From NCBI GenBank assembly GCA_019359495.1, contig JAHHHF010000088.1, positions 48,785 to 112,784 on the forward strand: a DNA stretch of 64,000 bases, given 5' to 3'. Of the stretch, positions 17,781 through 26,742 are shown one piece after another. The DNA comes from Goleter apudmare HA4340-LM2 (GTDB lineage: Bacteria > Cyanobacteriota > Cyanobacteriia > Cyanobacteriales > Nostocaceae). The stretch's first letter is position 1; every line of letters starts with the position of its first letter. Made by a program: the position numbers and the translations under genes. Below the pieces are notes generated by a model. It was not told where the DNA came from, did not search any database, and saw nothing but the letters and a program-made list of their open reading frames with translations.

Positions 17781-18536
17781 TTAACCAGATTTAGTGGCGG
17801 CTGCAAATCGCTTGTTGATTTCATCCCAGTTAACTACATTCCACCAGGCTTCTAAATAGTCAGCGCGACGATTCTGGTAATTTAGATAATAGGCATGTTC
17901 CCAGACATCATTACCCAAAATTGGATAACTACCTTCACTAATAGGACTGTCTTGATTAGCTGTAGTTGTAATTTGTAATTTGCCCTGTTTGTCACGCACC
18001 AGCCAGGCCCAACCACTACCGAAACGACCAGCACCAGCTTGATTAAACTGCTTTTTAAAAGCTGCAAAACTGCCAAAAGTTTGATTAATTGCCTGAGCAA
18101 TTTCTCCTGTGGGTTCACCGCCGCCGTTGGGTTTCATGATTTCCCAAAACATCGTGTGATTGACATGTCCACCGCCATTATTTTGGACTGTTTTACGAAT
18201 ATCTTGTGGTACTTTGTCAAGTTGAAGTAATAATTCTTCAACAGTTTTGCTTTTCAGTTCTGGGTGTTTATCTAAGGCTGCATTCAAGTTGTTCACATAA
18301 GCAGCATGGTGTTTGTCGTGATGAAATTGCATTGTTTTAGCATCGATGTGTGGTTCCAATGCTTCGTAAGCGTAGGGCAAAGGTGGTAGTTTGATTGCTC
18401 CTGTTGAGTCTGGAGTTGCACCCGGAGTTGTTTGATTGTCACTAGGAGAAGTCTGGGCAAGAGCACAAGCATCTAATGTGAAACCACCGATAGTTGCAGT
18501 GAGTAAAAACAAAAAATGGCGTCGGTTAATAGTCAT
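17781..18536 (-). CDS. sodA: Manganese superoxide dismutase, exported/membrane-anchored
   Basis: 251 residues: a 30-residue N-terminal leader, a Ser/Thr/Pro/Gln linker, then a complete Mn/Fe-SOD. Metal ligands are His in MQFHHDKHH, His in [10 protein letters not shown], and Asp and His in DVWEHAYYL. The Gln in NQDSP is the second-sphere residue of Mn-type enzymes. It dismutates superoxide to peroxide and oxygen. The leader has twin arginines ([10 protein letters not shown]), a hydrophobic stretch and DACAL with a Cys, so export by Tat or anchoring as a lipoprotein or signal anchor is likely. That agrees with the membrane-bound MnSOD known from Nostoc, which protects thylakoid lumen and periplasm. 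An intrinsic terminator follows. Confidence 0.93.
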   Translation of the reverse strand: MTINRRHFLFLLTATIGGFTLDACALAQTSPSDNQTTPGATPDSTGAIKLPPLPYAYEALEPHIDAKTMQFHHDKHHAAYVNNLNAALDKHPELKSKTVEELLLQLDKVPQDIRKTVQNNGGGHVNHTMFWEIMKPNGGGEPTGEIAQAINQTFGSFAAFKKQFNQAGAGRFGSGWAWLVRDKQGKLQITTTANQDSPISEGSYPILGNDVWEHAYYLNYQNRRADYLEAWWNVVNWDEINKRFAAATKSG

Positions 18537-18698
18537 AATAAATTTGCAGCCTTATCCATGAAATCTGTAGATAGCTCTTATTTTCTTAGATTAAGGCTGC
18601 AAAAAATTAGAAATTGGGCATTGGGGTGTGGGAAGTCGAGGAGATCAGGGATAGGGGAAGAGAGTAATAACTATTGCCTGTTCCCTGTTCCCTATTGC

Positions 18699-20123
18699 CT
18701 ATTCACCAAAATGCTGAATAATCGCCTCAGCAAATTCAGAACATTTGAGTGGTTTTACTACTGGTTCTAGTAGTCGTGCTAAATCGTAGGTGACTTGACG
18801 GTTGGCGATCGCATTTCCTAAACCTTTTTTAATTAAGTCTGCGGCTTCTTGCCAACCCATATATTCCAGCATCATCACGCCAGATAAGATCACCGAACCG
18901 GGATTAATCCTGTCTAACCCTGCGTGTTTGGGTGCTGTGCCGTGGGTAGCTTCAAAGATGGCGCAGGCGTCACCAATATTTGCTCCTGGCCCCATTCCTA
19001 GTCCGCCAACAATGGCAGCAGCCGCATCTGACAAGTAATCACCGTTTAAATTCATTGTCGCCAGAATCGAGTACTCATCAGGTCTGGTTTGGATTTGCTG
19101 AAAAATGCTGTCAGCAATCCGGTCATTGACTAAGACTTTATCTTTCCACTGGCCATTACCATGAGTTTCCCAAATTGATGCCAAAACTTCTTTGACTTCC
19201 TGGACAATTTGTGATTGCTTCTCTAGCGTCAAGGCATCAAATCCAGGATCAATTTGACGGGCGTTATTTTCTAGGGAAATATCAGGATTTTTTTCCTTGT
19301 TACTCAAAATCCAAGATTCCCGTTCGCTGACAGTTTCTTGGCGAAATTCACTAGTTGCTAACTCATAACCCCAATCACGAAAAGCGCCTTCGGTGTATTT
19401 CATAATGTTGCCCTTATGCACCAAAGTCACCTGTTGCTTGTGTTTGGGAAGTAGCAGGGCGTGTTTGATCGCACGTCGGACTAAGCGCTGGGAACCTTTT
19501 TTGCTGATGGGTTTGATGCCAATACCAGAATCTAAGGGAATTTGCTTTTTGCCATGTTCTGGGGTGGCGGGAATCAGTTCCTCATTGAGGATTTTTATTA
19601 AGCGATCGCCAATTTCACTACCTTGACGCCACTCAATTCCCAAATAAATATCTTCCGTATTTTCCCGATAAACAATTACATCCAGTTTTTCGGGGTTTTT
19701 ATGTGGTGAGGGTGTACCTGGGTAGTAACGACAAGGACGCACGCAGGCATATAAGTCAAAAATTTGACGCAGTGCCACATTCAATGAACGAATTCCCCCA
19801 CCGACAGGGGTAGTCAATGGGCCCTTAATCGCTACACCATATTCAGCAATTGCGGTGAGAGTATCCTGGGGTAAATACTGGTATGTGCCATATAAATCAC
19901 AGGCTTCATCGCCAGCGTAAACCTTAAACCAACTAATTTGACGTTTGCTCTGATATGCCTTTGCTACCGCCGCATCTACGACTTTCTGGGCAGCCGGCCA
20001 GATATCTATACCTGTGCCATCACCCCGAATGAAGGGGATAATGGGGTTGTCAGGCACAATTGGTTCACTATTTTTAAAAGTGATTTTTGCTCCGGTTGTG
20101 GGAGGGTTAATCTTGTCGTACAT
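18699..20123 (-). CDS. icd: Isocitrate dehydrogenase (NADP+)
   Basis: A 474-residue decarboxylating dehydrogenase converting isocitrate to 2-oxoglutarate. In cyanobacteria this is the carbon skeleton for ammonium assimilation and the signal sensed by NtcA and PII. Visible: [14 protein letters not shown] at the N terminus, [12 protein letters not shown] with the substrate-binding Ser and Arg, [34 protein letters not shown], and [20 protein letters not shown]. The length of about 474 is the cyanobacterial form, longer than the E. coli enzyme. The ATG at 20123 is the natural start. It is divergent from gun4 across a 300 bp gap that should hold both promoters; NtcA control is known for icd in relatives, but I could not point to a clean GTA-N8-TAC site. 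Confidence 0.95.
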   Translation of the reverse strand: MYDKINPPTTGAKITFKNSEPIVPDNPIIPFIRGDGTGIDIWPAAQKVVDAAVAKAYQSKRQISWFKVYAGDEACDLYGTYQYLPQDTLTAIAEYGVAIKGPLTTPVGGGIRSLNVALRQIFDLYACVRPCRYYPGTPSPHKNPEKLDVIVYRENTEDIYLGIEWRQGSEIGDRLIKILNEELIPATPEHGKKQIPLDSGIGIKPISKKGSQRLVRRAIKHALLLPKHKQQVTLVHKGNIMKYTEGAFRDWGYELATSEFRQETVSERESWILSNKEKNPDISLENNARQIDPGFDALTLEKQSQIVQEVKEVLASIWETHGNGQWKDKVLVNDRIADSIFQQIQTRPDEYSILATMNLNGDYLSDAAAAIVGGLGMGPGANIGDACAIFEATHGTAPKHAGLDRINPGSVILSGVMMLEYMGWQEAADLIKKGLGNAIANRQVTYDLARLLEPVVKPLKCSEFAEAIIQHFGE

Positions 20124-20425
20124 ACTTCACACACTCCTGAATGATACGCCGTTAAGATTGCAAATGGGGCATGAGGATTGGGCTGAGAGCCGGAAGCAAA
20201 AATTCCCCTTTGCGCTTGCTTCCCTAGTCTCTAGTCCCCATGAGGCGCAGATTTTCCCCTTCTTCCCTTGGCTGATTATTTGGGGGACAAGTGTGGGATT
20301 TAGTGAAAGCACCGCTATTTTGTACGATCAAAAATAGTAAACTACTTTTCGCTATCAGTGCTTCGCTTTGTAGAATATCCGATAGCCGATCGCTTTTCAC
20401 ACTCCCGCTAACAACGAGTAATGGC

Positions 20426-21139
20426 ATGACAGACCCAATGATTGTATCAGGCCCTGCTAATGACATCGACTCCCTTCGCCTCCAGTTAATCGCTGGGTCT
20501 TTTAAAGTCCAAGAACAAATCATCCCACAGTTAGTTGACTTGGGTAATGAGGGGTTAGATGTATTAATGGATTTTTTACTGAAACGTCGTGACACCCCAG
20601 CGACTTGGGTTGACGGCAAAGTCTACCAAGTCCTTTACAAAACTGATGCACCTAAAGTCAAAGAATTTTTGCACACTAATTTTCCTGAAGGAATTGTACC
20701 TCTAAAATCAGAGTGCGGAATTAATTATAATCCCTTGCAAGAACTATTGGCTGTCCAAGACTTCCAAGCAGCAGATCGCCTCACCATTGAAAAAATGTGT
20801 GAACTAGCAGGGACAGCAGCAATCCAAAGAAAATGGTTATATTTTACGGAAGTAGATAATTTTCCTGCTACTGATTTACAAACCATCAATACTTTGTGGT
20901 TAGTCCACTCCCAAGGGAAATTTGGCTTTTCGGTACAGCGAGAACTCTGGTTAGGGTTGGGAAAAAACTGGGATAATTTCTGGTCAAAAATCGGCTGGAA
21001 GAGTGGTAATAACTGGACACGCTATCCCCATGAGTTTACCTGGGATTTGAGTGCTCCGAAGGGTCACTTACCCCTTTCTAATCAACTGCGTGGGGTGCGA
21101 GTCATTGCTTCTCTATTTGCTCACCCTGCTTGGAAGTAG
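20426..21139 (+). CDS. gun4: GUN4-type tetrapyrrole-binding protein
   Basis: 237 residues, close to Synechocystis Gun4. An N-terminal helical bundle (about 1-80; LIAGSFKVQEQIIPQLVDLG) precedes the GUN4 core, which shows LQELLAVQDFQAADRLT, RKWLYFTEVDNFPATDLQTI and LWLVHSQGKFGFSVQR. Gun4 binds protoporphyrin IX and Mg-protoporphyrin and stimulates Mg-chelatase through the ChlH subunit, in the stroma-equivalent cytoplasm and at membranes. ATG 20426 is chosen because the upstream part of the frame (from 20291) does not resemble the family. The gene for the chelatase D subunit lies about 40 kb away in the same window. It is divergent from icd. Confidence 0.9.
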   Translation: MTDPMIVSGPANDIDSLRLQLIAGSFKVQEQIIPQLVDLGNEGLDVLMDFLLKRRDTPATWVDGKVYQVLYKTDAPKVKEFLHTNFPEGIVPLKSECGINYNPLQELLAVQDFQAADRLTIEKMCELAGTAAIQRKWLYFTEVDNFPATDLQTINTLWLVHSQGKFGFSVQRELWLGLGKNWDNFWSKIGWKSGNNWTRYPHEFTWDLSAPKGHLPLSNQLRGVRVIASLFAHPAWK

Positions 21140-21202
21140 CTCTTAGTCCTGAATTATCAAAAAACAGGACAAATGACAAATGATCAAGGAAAAAATCGCA
21201 TA

Positions 21203-22312
21203 ATGGCAAAAGTTCGTTTAGAAGACATTAAGCGTAGATTCAACAACGTGACTGCTATCGAGGATATTTCTTTTGAAATCCCCGATGGTGAATTTTGGGT
21301 TTTAGTTGGACCTTCAGGTTGTGGTAAATCTACGATTTTGCGAACCATCGCTGGTTTAGAAACTGCAACATCAGGTAAGCTGTTTATCGGCGATCGCTTG
21401 GTGAACAATGTCCCGGCTAGACAACGGGATGTGGCAATGGTATTCCAAAACTATGCCCTTTATCCGCACATGACGGTGGCGCAAAACATCGGCTTTGGTT
21501 TGCAGATGCGGAAGATTGACCCAAAGATCGTCCAGGATCGGGTAGTGAATGTGGCACGATCGCTTTCTTTAGATCACTTGTTAGATCGCAAACCCAAACA
21601 ACTTTCCGGGGGACAACAACAACGGGTAGCATTAGGGAGAGCGATCGCCCGTCAACCACAAGTGTTTTTACTGGATGAACCTTTGTCTAATTTAGATGCC
21701 CAATTGCGAGATGATACCAGGGCAGAACTAAAACAGCTACATCAAAGTTTGGGAATCACAACCATTTATGTCACTCATGATCAAGTCGAGGCGATGACTT
21801 TGGCTGATCAGATTGTGGTACTTAATCGGGGTAAAATTCAACAAATCGGTGACCCCAAAACTATTTATCAAAGTCCGGCGAACCAGATGGTAGCGACTTT
21901 TTTAGGTAGTCCCCCAATGAATATTCTGCCTGCTATTTATAAGAATCATGGTTTTGATATTAGTGGGCAGTTTTTGACACTTCCTCCAGAGATGCAGGAT
22001 AATTTACAATTGCCGCCAGGACAAAGTGTTGATTTGGGAATTCGCCCCGAACATATTTATATTAACGAATCGCAGAGGCACGGAGAACTCACAGAGGAAG
22101 CGTTAGGAGAGTTATTGGTGGAAGTTAAAGTAGTGGAACCTTTGGGTAGGGAAACTTTGATTCGTGCAAATGTACCTAATTCCACGGTGCTGTTAAATGT
22201 GCAACTGGGTGGGGATGTGCATCTGCGTCCAGGCGATCGCCTGTCTCTACAATTAGATTTACATCAGTTGTTTGTCTTTGATCCTAATAATGGTAACAGA
22301 ATTTTGCCTTAG
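21203..22312 (+). CDS. ABC transporter ATP-binding protein, MalK/UgpC type
   Basis: About 369 residues. The ABC domain has Walker A GPSGCGKST, Q-loop FQNYALYPHM, signature LSGGQQQRVA, Walker B VFLLDEP and the H-loop Thr-His-Asp. A C-terminal TOBE/MalK regulatory domain follows (GDPKTIYQSPANQMVA, LGIRPEHIYI). It powers uptake of a sugar, polyol or glycerol phosphate; no permease or binding protein adjoins, so it may serve several importers, as such ATPases do. About 12 codons in the TOBE domain (nt 22070-22113, protein SQRHGELTEEALGE) look like an interspersed CGCAGAGGCACGGAGAA-type repeat that became coding. An ATG at 21173 would add ten residues; 21203 matches the family start. Confidence 0.88.
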   Translation: MAKVRLEDIKRRFNNVTAIEDISFEIPDGEFWVLVGPSGCGKSTILRTIAGLETATSGKLFIGDRLVNNVPARQRDVAMVFQNYALYPHMTVAQNIGFGLQMRKIDPKIVQDRVVNVARSLSLDHLLDRKPKQLSGGQQQRVALGRAIARQPQVFLLDEPLSNLDAQLRDDTRAELKQLHQSLGITTIYVTHDQVEAMTLADQIVVLNRGKIQQIGDPKTIYQSPANQMVATFLGSPPMNILPAIYKNHGFDISGQFLTLPPEMQDNLQLPPGQSVDLGIRPEHIYINESQRHGELTEEALGELLVEVKVVEPLGRETLIRANVPNSTVLLNVQLGGDVHLRPGDRLSLQLDLHQLFVFDPNNGNRILP

Positions 22313-22325
22313 GGATAACTAGTTT

Positions 22326-22790
22326 ATGGTGACACCAATACAATCATCAACTCCAGTTTTATACGAGCAAGATTATTATCTTTGGCTGAGGACAACAATA
22401 AACCAACTCCGCTCTGGTCAGTTTGTATCTATTGATGTAGATAATTTAATTGAAGAATTAGAGAGTATGGGTAGAAGCGAGAAGCGAGCAATTAAAAGTT
22501 TGTTGATTCGACTTCTTGAACATCTCTTGAAGCTTAAATTCTGGGATTCCGAACGAGAACGCAATCAAGGACATTGGAAAGGGGAAATTAGAACATTTCG
22601 TAGAGAGATTAAAGATGATCTCAAAGACAGTCCTAGTCTTAAGCCTTACATTTTAGAAATTTTTGACGAATGCTATTTACAGGCGATCGCCCAAGCAAGC
22701 GATCGCTCACAACTTCCTATTAACACATTTCCCACAACACCTATCGGTTCTTTAGAACAAATTTTAGATGAAAACTGGTTTCCTGAATAA
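22326..22790 (+). CDS. DUF29 family protein (154 aa)
   Basis: Matches the DUF29 pattern: LYEQDYYLWLRTTINQLRSG, then DVDNLIEELESMGRSEKRAI and LLEHLLKLKFW, and a late GLU/ASP-rich end. DUF29 proteins are small, mostly helical and very numerous in cyanobacteria, often beside mobile or toxin genes; their function is not established. It starts 13 nt after the ATPase stop, so it may be read through from that gene, but the pairing is probably accidental since DUF29 genes occur in many contexts. Two HIP1-type GCGATCGC sites lie inside the coding region. Confidence 0.8.
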   Translation: MVTPIQSSTPVLYEQDYYLWLRTTINQLRSGQFVSIDVDNLIEELESMGRSEKRAIKSLLIRLLEHLLKLKFWDSERERNQGHWKGEIRTFRREIKDDLKDSPSLKPYILEIFDECYLQAIAQASDRSQLPINTFPTTPIGSLEQILDENWFPE

Positions 22791-22838
22791 ATCTCAACTT
22801 GTTTGTCTTTGCTCTAATAGTGTTAATAGAATTGTGCC

Positions 22839-23609
22839 TTAAATTGATTTCAATCCTTGGGCAGTTAAAATTACGCTAGAACCTTTCTTCACTTTCAGGA
22901 TACTCGATGAGGCAGAATTTGCACCTTCTTCAGTAATTGGTTGTTCAAGGGTATAGATATATTCTCCATTTTTCCAGCCCGTTATACATTTACCATCCCG
23001 ACAGGTAATTTTCCCTCCTGTTAAATCAATGCAGTTATTTTTGAGATCACATCCCTTGTAAGTCAGGTTTCCCGTACCGTTGACTCCTGACCACGAGTCT
23101 CGATTCCCAATTGTAATTTTCCACTCACCATTACTGAGAGTTTGTGAGTTACTTTGTGATTTTTCTGAATTCAGAATTTCTATTTTAGTAATCAGTAATT
23201 CTTTTTTGCTTTTACCGCAAGGTTCAGCACTTTGACAATCACTAACTGACTCGATACTATAGCTTAAACTAACTTTTTTATTAACTAAAGTTTTCGGTTG
23301 AGCACAAACATCAAATGATGCACCTAAATTATGTTGTTTGCCATTCTCATCTACTAAGGTGACATAGCATTTTAGATCACCGTTGACCATTTCTTTGATA
23401 GTGCCAGTTTTGGGTTCCTTGGTTGCTACCTGCGGAGTTGTTTTGGTCTGGGGTTGGTTATCTGTAGAAGTTTCTTGCACAGCTTCAGTCTTGGCCGGTG
23501 TGACTGAATTGGTGGTAGTTTCTGTTTTAATATCAGTTGGTGAGTTTCCACAACTCACAAGCCAAATAGAGCTAACAGTTAATGCGATCGCTAAAATCAA
23601 CTTTTGCAT
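22839..23609 (-). CDS. Probable lipoprotein, function unknown
   Basis: 256 residues with a lipoprotein signal: a hydrophobic core ending WLVSCGNS, Cys at about residue 20. A Thr/Gln/Lys-rich linker (about 25-75) follows, then a Cys-containing domain (CYVTLVDENGKQHN, DVCAQP, SDCQSAEPCGKS) and a C-terminal domain with GCDLKNNCIDLTGGKITC. The paired Cys residues suggest disulfides outside the cytoplasm. No known family was recognised. It stands alone between a convergent DUF29 gene and an AAA ATPase gene on the same strand. An outer- or inner-membrane anchored binding protein is plausible, but that is only inference. Confidence 0.7.
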   Translation of the reverse strand: MQKLILAIALTVSSIWLVSCGNSPTDIKTETTTNSVTPAKTEAVQETSTDNQPQTKTTPQVATKEPKTGTIKEMVNGDLKCYVTLVDENGKQHNLGASFDVCAQPKTLVNKKVSLSYSIESVSDCQSAEPCGKSKKELLITKIEILNSEKSQSNSQTLSNGEWKITIGNRDSWSGVNGTGNLTYKGCDLKNNCIDLTGGKITCRDGKCITGWKNGEYIYTLEQPITEEGANSASSSILKVKKGSSVILTAQGLKSI

Positions 23610-23731
23610 TGATGCACCTTAGATAAATTAGGAATACCAAAATCAAATATTAAATAATTCCGATCATAAAGGGAACAGGAAACTGAGAAATTTCTATTGC
23701 CCATTCCCTACGCCAAAGATGTCAGCTAAAA

Positions 23732-24934
23732 TTATACATATTTCTGGCTAAACTCATACATCAAATCTACTCTACCCTTACGCAGCATCGCTGGATCTAA
23801 TCTTTCTGTTGTGTTGCAAGTCATCAACACAACTAAACGCTGCTTGATCTGAATCCCAGATTCATCAATTACACTCTGGTATAGTGTGCCATCTAGCAAA
23901 CTGAGAATATGCTCTGTTCTATTACTGTATTGTGCTACCTCATAAGCCCGATTTTGGGCTAAGTTATCAGCTTCATTGATAATGATGCAAATCCGCTCTA
24001 GATAACTAGGTGGTACAAAGTTAGTAATGGCATCATGATCTAAAATAAAAATTACATACCCTAAAGGTACAAGAATTTCTTTTGCTACTGCCTGAGTCCA
24101 AGCTGTCTTACCTGTCCCTGGTTCTCCATGCACTACAACCGCTAGCTGATTCTGGTTAAGAATTGTCTGCTGTACTGCGTCAGTAAAGCTTTGAATATCT
24201 TCTGGAAAAGTCCGGATAGGAAATTGACTATGAACCTTACCAACTCGACTTTGATAGCCACTTAGCATGACTGCTAAATCATAAGTTCCTTTGTTAATGA
24301 GTGGTGCGAGATTTTTGGACATTAACGTATATTGTCGCCGTCCGCGATCGTAGGGGTCAATTTGTAACCAAACATCGTATTGTGACCAGTAAGCATAAAC
24401 AGTATTGAGAACTTCTAAGCGTTCCCAATTAACAAACTTATCTACAGGAAAATAAAAGTTCCTTTCTGAATAATACTGTGTAATAATATCTGGGCGTTCT
24501 AATAATTTGAGGACTCGCAACACAGTAATTTCTTGCAGTCGATTCAGTACATATTCAATCGGAATACTATTACGACTAACAAATTGTGTAATTGGTGTTT
24601 CTGTACTCAAAACATCTTTATAGCGATTATCTGGCGTCAGAGGTTCTGGAGTAATATAATTCCAAAACTTTTCCAATTCGCCACGAGTGTAATCTGAAGC
24701 TACATTTAATAAATTTGCCCACCAACTATAATCTCTTCTTCCTAGAGCATCAGCATAATAACTTGCTAGATTAATACCTTTTTGGGTTAGCTCGTGGGTA
24801 TCATGAAACAGAATTTGACCAAAAAAGCCCCAATCAAAGTCACGATGGAATGGCCGCCAGCCGCTTGTCAGCAAGTTTTGACGGTTGTTATTGGAGGTGC
24901 TATTTTCGTTATTTCTGAAATCATCAAAATACAT
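23732..24934 (-). CDS. AAA-family ATPase, BCS1-like core with a novel N-terminal region
   Basis: 400 residues. The C-terminal third is an AAA module: Walker A GEPGTGKTA (about residue 272), Walker B region ICIIINEADN with Asn-Glu in place of the usual Asp-Glu, and sensor-1 VVLMTCNTTERLDPAMLRKGRVD, where the final Arg and Gly-Arg-Val-Asp match BCS1/FtsH-type AAA proteins. The N-terminal 250 residues are rich in Trp and Tyr (WRPFHRDFDWGFFGQILF) and match nothing I know. There is no membrane helix. It is probably a remodelling ATPase for a specific substrate or a membrane-linked machine. It is isolated, with more than 1 kb of non-coding DNA upstream. Confidence 0.7.
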   Translation of the reverse strand: MYFDDFRNNENSTSNNNRQNLLTSGWRPFHRDFDWGFFGQILFHDTHELTQKGINLASYYADALGRRDYSWWANLLNVASDYTRGELEKFWNYITPEPLTPDNRYKDVLSTETPITQFVSRNSIPIEYVLNRLQEITVLRVLKLLERPDIITQYYSERNFYFPVDKFVNWERLEVLNTVYAYWSQYDVWLQIDPYDRGRRQYTLMSKNLAPLINKGTYDLAVMLSGYQSRVGKVHSQFPIRTFPEDIQSFTDAVQQTILNQNQLAVVVHGEPGTGKTAWTQAVAKEILVPLGYVIFILDHDAITNFVPPSYLERICIIINEADNLAQNRAYEVAQYSNRTEHILSLLDGTLYQSVIDESGIQIKQRLVVLMTCNTTERLDPAMLRKGRVDLMYEFSQKYV

Positions 24935-25112
24935 ATTTTTAGTGCTGCGGCGTTGGTTGAGCTATTTTCTGCTGATTTAGGAGATTTGAAGAAAGTTTCC
25001 TCGTAATATAATCTACTAATCCACAATTCGCCAGGGTAAAATTATCTATTAACCGATTTCCACAATCAAACAGAAATCTTAATATACAATAACCCTGAGA
25101 TTCCAGTAGTGT

Positions 25113-25273
25113 GAGAAGCATCTCAAATGTGAAAATTTATCAATCGTCCCTAGCTGCAAACTAAAGTTATCTAAAGATGGCCGGACTAAATTTTTAACAT
25201 GTTTTAGCGGATTTGAGCCTTAGTCCGGAAATTTATTTTCCGACTTTTTGTGTACCAGATTGAAATGCTCCCG
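25113..25273. repeat. Miniature inverted-repeat element (diverged GGGAGCAT family)
   Basis: The ends are GAGAAGCATCTCAAATGTG and, on the other strand, GGGAGCATTTCAATCTGG, resembling the termini at 5281-5404. An inner pair TGGCCGGACTAA / TTAGTCCGGAA forms a hairpin. About 160 bp, no coding capacity. It occupies the start of the gap between the AAA gene and the response regulator gene. Confidence 0.6.
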
Positions 25274-25529
25274 GTTGTGTGATGATGCCTCATTCTTTTT
25301 TGAAAATGGTATTAATTGTGGATATAGACTTAAAGTGTCGGCATGAATTAATCAGAAATCTAACTTAATTTATTTATAAATCAGGAATGGCATTAGTGCA
25401 TGAAAGTTTTTTTACTGATATGCAAGTAAGAATTGAGAAATATAACAATTAAGTTTGATTTTTGCCAAAATTTTATGCATTTGCAGCTTAAGTATAAGGT
25501 AGAGAATGCCCGATGCTACTCTTAATTAA

Positions 25530-25657
25530 TGCAGGAAACTCCTCCCAATAAAGCTTGAGAACTCGCTCAGACTGCCCTAATCTCAGTCTCAAGCAGCAAG
25601 TCTGTATATGTAGCTGCAATTAGCACACACAAGGGTGACGCCCCTCTGGGTATTTTT
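25530..25657 (+). ncRNA. Candidate small RNA with CTCCTCCC motif and long hairpin
   Basis: Inside a 1.3 kb gene-free region. An unpaired-looking GGAAACTCCTCCCAAT (an anti-Shine-Dalgarno-like CCTCC) is followed by a two-tier hairpin: GCTTGA/TCAAGC outside and GACTG/CAGTC inside, spanning 25553-25594. A GC-rich stretch ending TATTTTT (to 25657) could end it. The layout recalls the cyanobacterial Yfr families, but I could not match one with certainty. Strand and ends are inferred. The rest of the gap is AT-rich with no gene seen. Confidence 0.35.
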
Positions 25658-25760
25658 AACATTAGATATTAGTCTCCTATATTAAATTATTTGTGTTGCT
25701 TACTGTCTTATACTACAGAAGTACTACACAATATGTCAACTAACTAAAAAAATTACGTAT

Positions 25761-25787
25761 AAATTTTGTTATTTTTTAACAAAATTT
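25761..25787. repeat. Perfect 11 bp inverted repeat (AAATTTTGTTA / TAACAAAATTT)
   Basis: A 5 nt all-T loop separates the two perfect 11 bp arms. It lies about 440 bp before the response regulator gene. It could be an operator for a dimeric protein or a weak hairpin; AT content is too high for a stable terminator. Confidence 0.5.
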
Positions 25788-26224
25788 AGAAGGAACTAAG
25801 TGCCTTGGATAACATATTGCCCACCATCAGAGAAGATTCTGAGGTTTAGTTACTACTTGATTCTACGAAATATTTTGTACTATATTTAACATTAAAATTT
25901 GCAAATGACTCACACCTTGTATCTTTGTTTCATTGATATATGTGTAATGGTAGGGTTTTTACTGTGATGAATATTTTATATATAAAGTTAATATAAAGTT
26001 CTGGGAAGAAAAATCTGTAATTTTGCTTATAATCGAAGGGTGCCTACCAGATCTATATAGATAAAAATTTTTGACCCTGGAAGTTTGTTGTGTGAGCAAG
26101 CATGATCGACTTCATGAGAGCGGAAGATCCAATGTTTCAACAGATACTATCTGCTTGCTCGTGGATGCCTTGCTGTTTTTTCCAAACGAGACAATGAATC
26201 CTAATTAAATCTTCTGGAGAAGAG

Positions 26225-26680
26225 ATGTATTTGGCACATTCATTCATCAGTGATGAAAAGAAGTACGACTCTCAGCAGCCTTTAATTTTGGCAGTGGAGG
26301 ATCATGATGATAGTTTATTGCTGATCAGTTACGCCCTTGAGTCACTTGGCTGTAGATTTATTTGTCAAACAGACAGTACTACGACTGTACTGGTGGCCAA
26401 AGAACATCAGCCTGATTTAATTATGTTGGATATTTTGTTACCAGGTCTGAATGGAATTGAGGTGGTACGTCGTTTGAAGCAAGAACCACTCACTAGCAAC
26501 ATTCCTGTAGTAGCAGTTACAGCTTTAGCTACTAGGGAAGACCGAGAACGGATTTTCCAGGCAGGCTTTAATGATTACATCAGCAAACCCTACATGATTG
26601 AGGATTTAGAGTCCATAATTCGGCGTACACTTTGTGGGAAATTCAAGCCTCAGTCAGTTTTTGAGTTGTGTCAAGAGTAG
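26225..26680 (+). CDS. Single-domain response regulator (CheY-like)
   Basis: 151 residues made of one receiver domain (about 17-140) with short tails and no output domain. Acidic pocket VEDHDD, phospho-acceptor Asp in LIMLDILLPG, Thr in VVAVTALA and Lys in DYISKPYM are all present. It should pass phosphate between kinases or bind a partner protein. GGAG precedes the ATG by a normal distance. It faces the four-gene minus-strand kinase series that starts 63 bp beyond its stop, so it is convergent with that series but likely works with it. It has its own upstream region of more than 1 kb. Confidence 0.9.
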   Translation: MYLAHSFISDEKKYDSQQPLILAVEDHDDSLLLISYALESLGCRFICQTDSTTTVLVAKEHQPDLIMLDILLPGLNGIEVVRRLKQEPLTSNIPVVAVTALATREDRERIFQAGFNDYISKPYMIEDLESIIRRTLCGKFKPQSVFELCQE

Positions 26681-26742
26681 GTCAAGAGTCAGTCCCTCTG
26701 GGAAATTTAAAATTACAATCTCCCTGCTCCTATTACCCAACT

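Noticed and set aside
24939..25121. 60-codon frame just upstream of the AAA ATPase
   Set aside because: Starts inside a miniature repeat, has a stop before the ATPase ATG, and shows no family resemblance.
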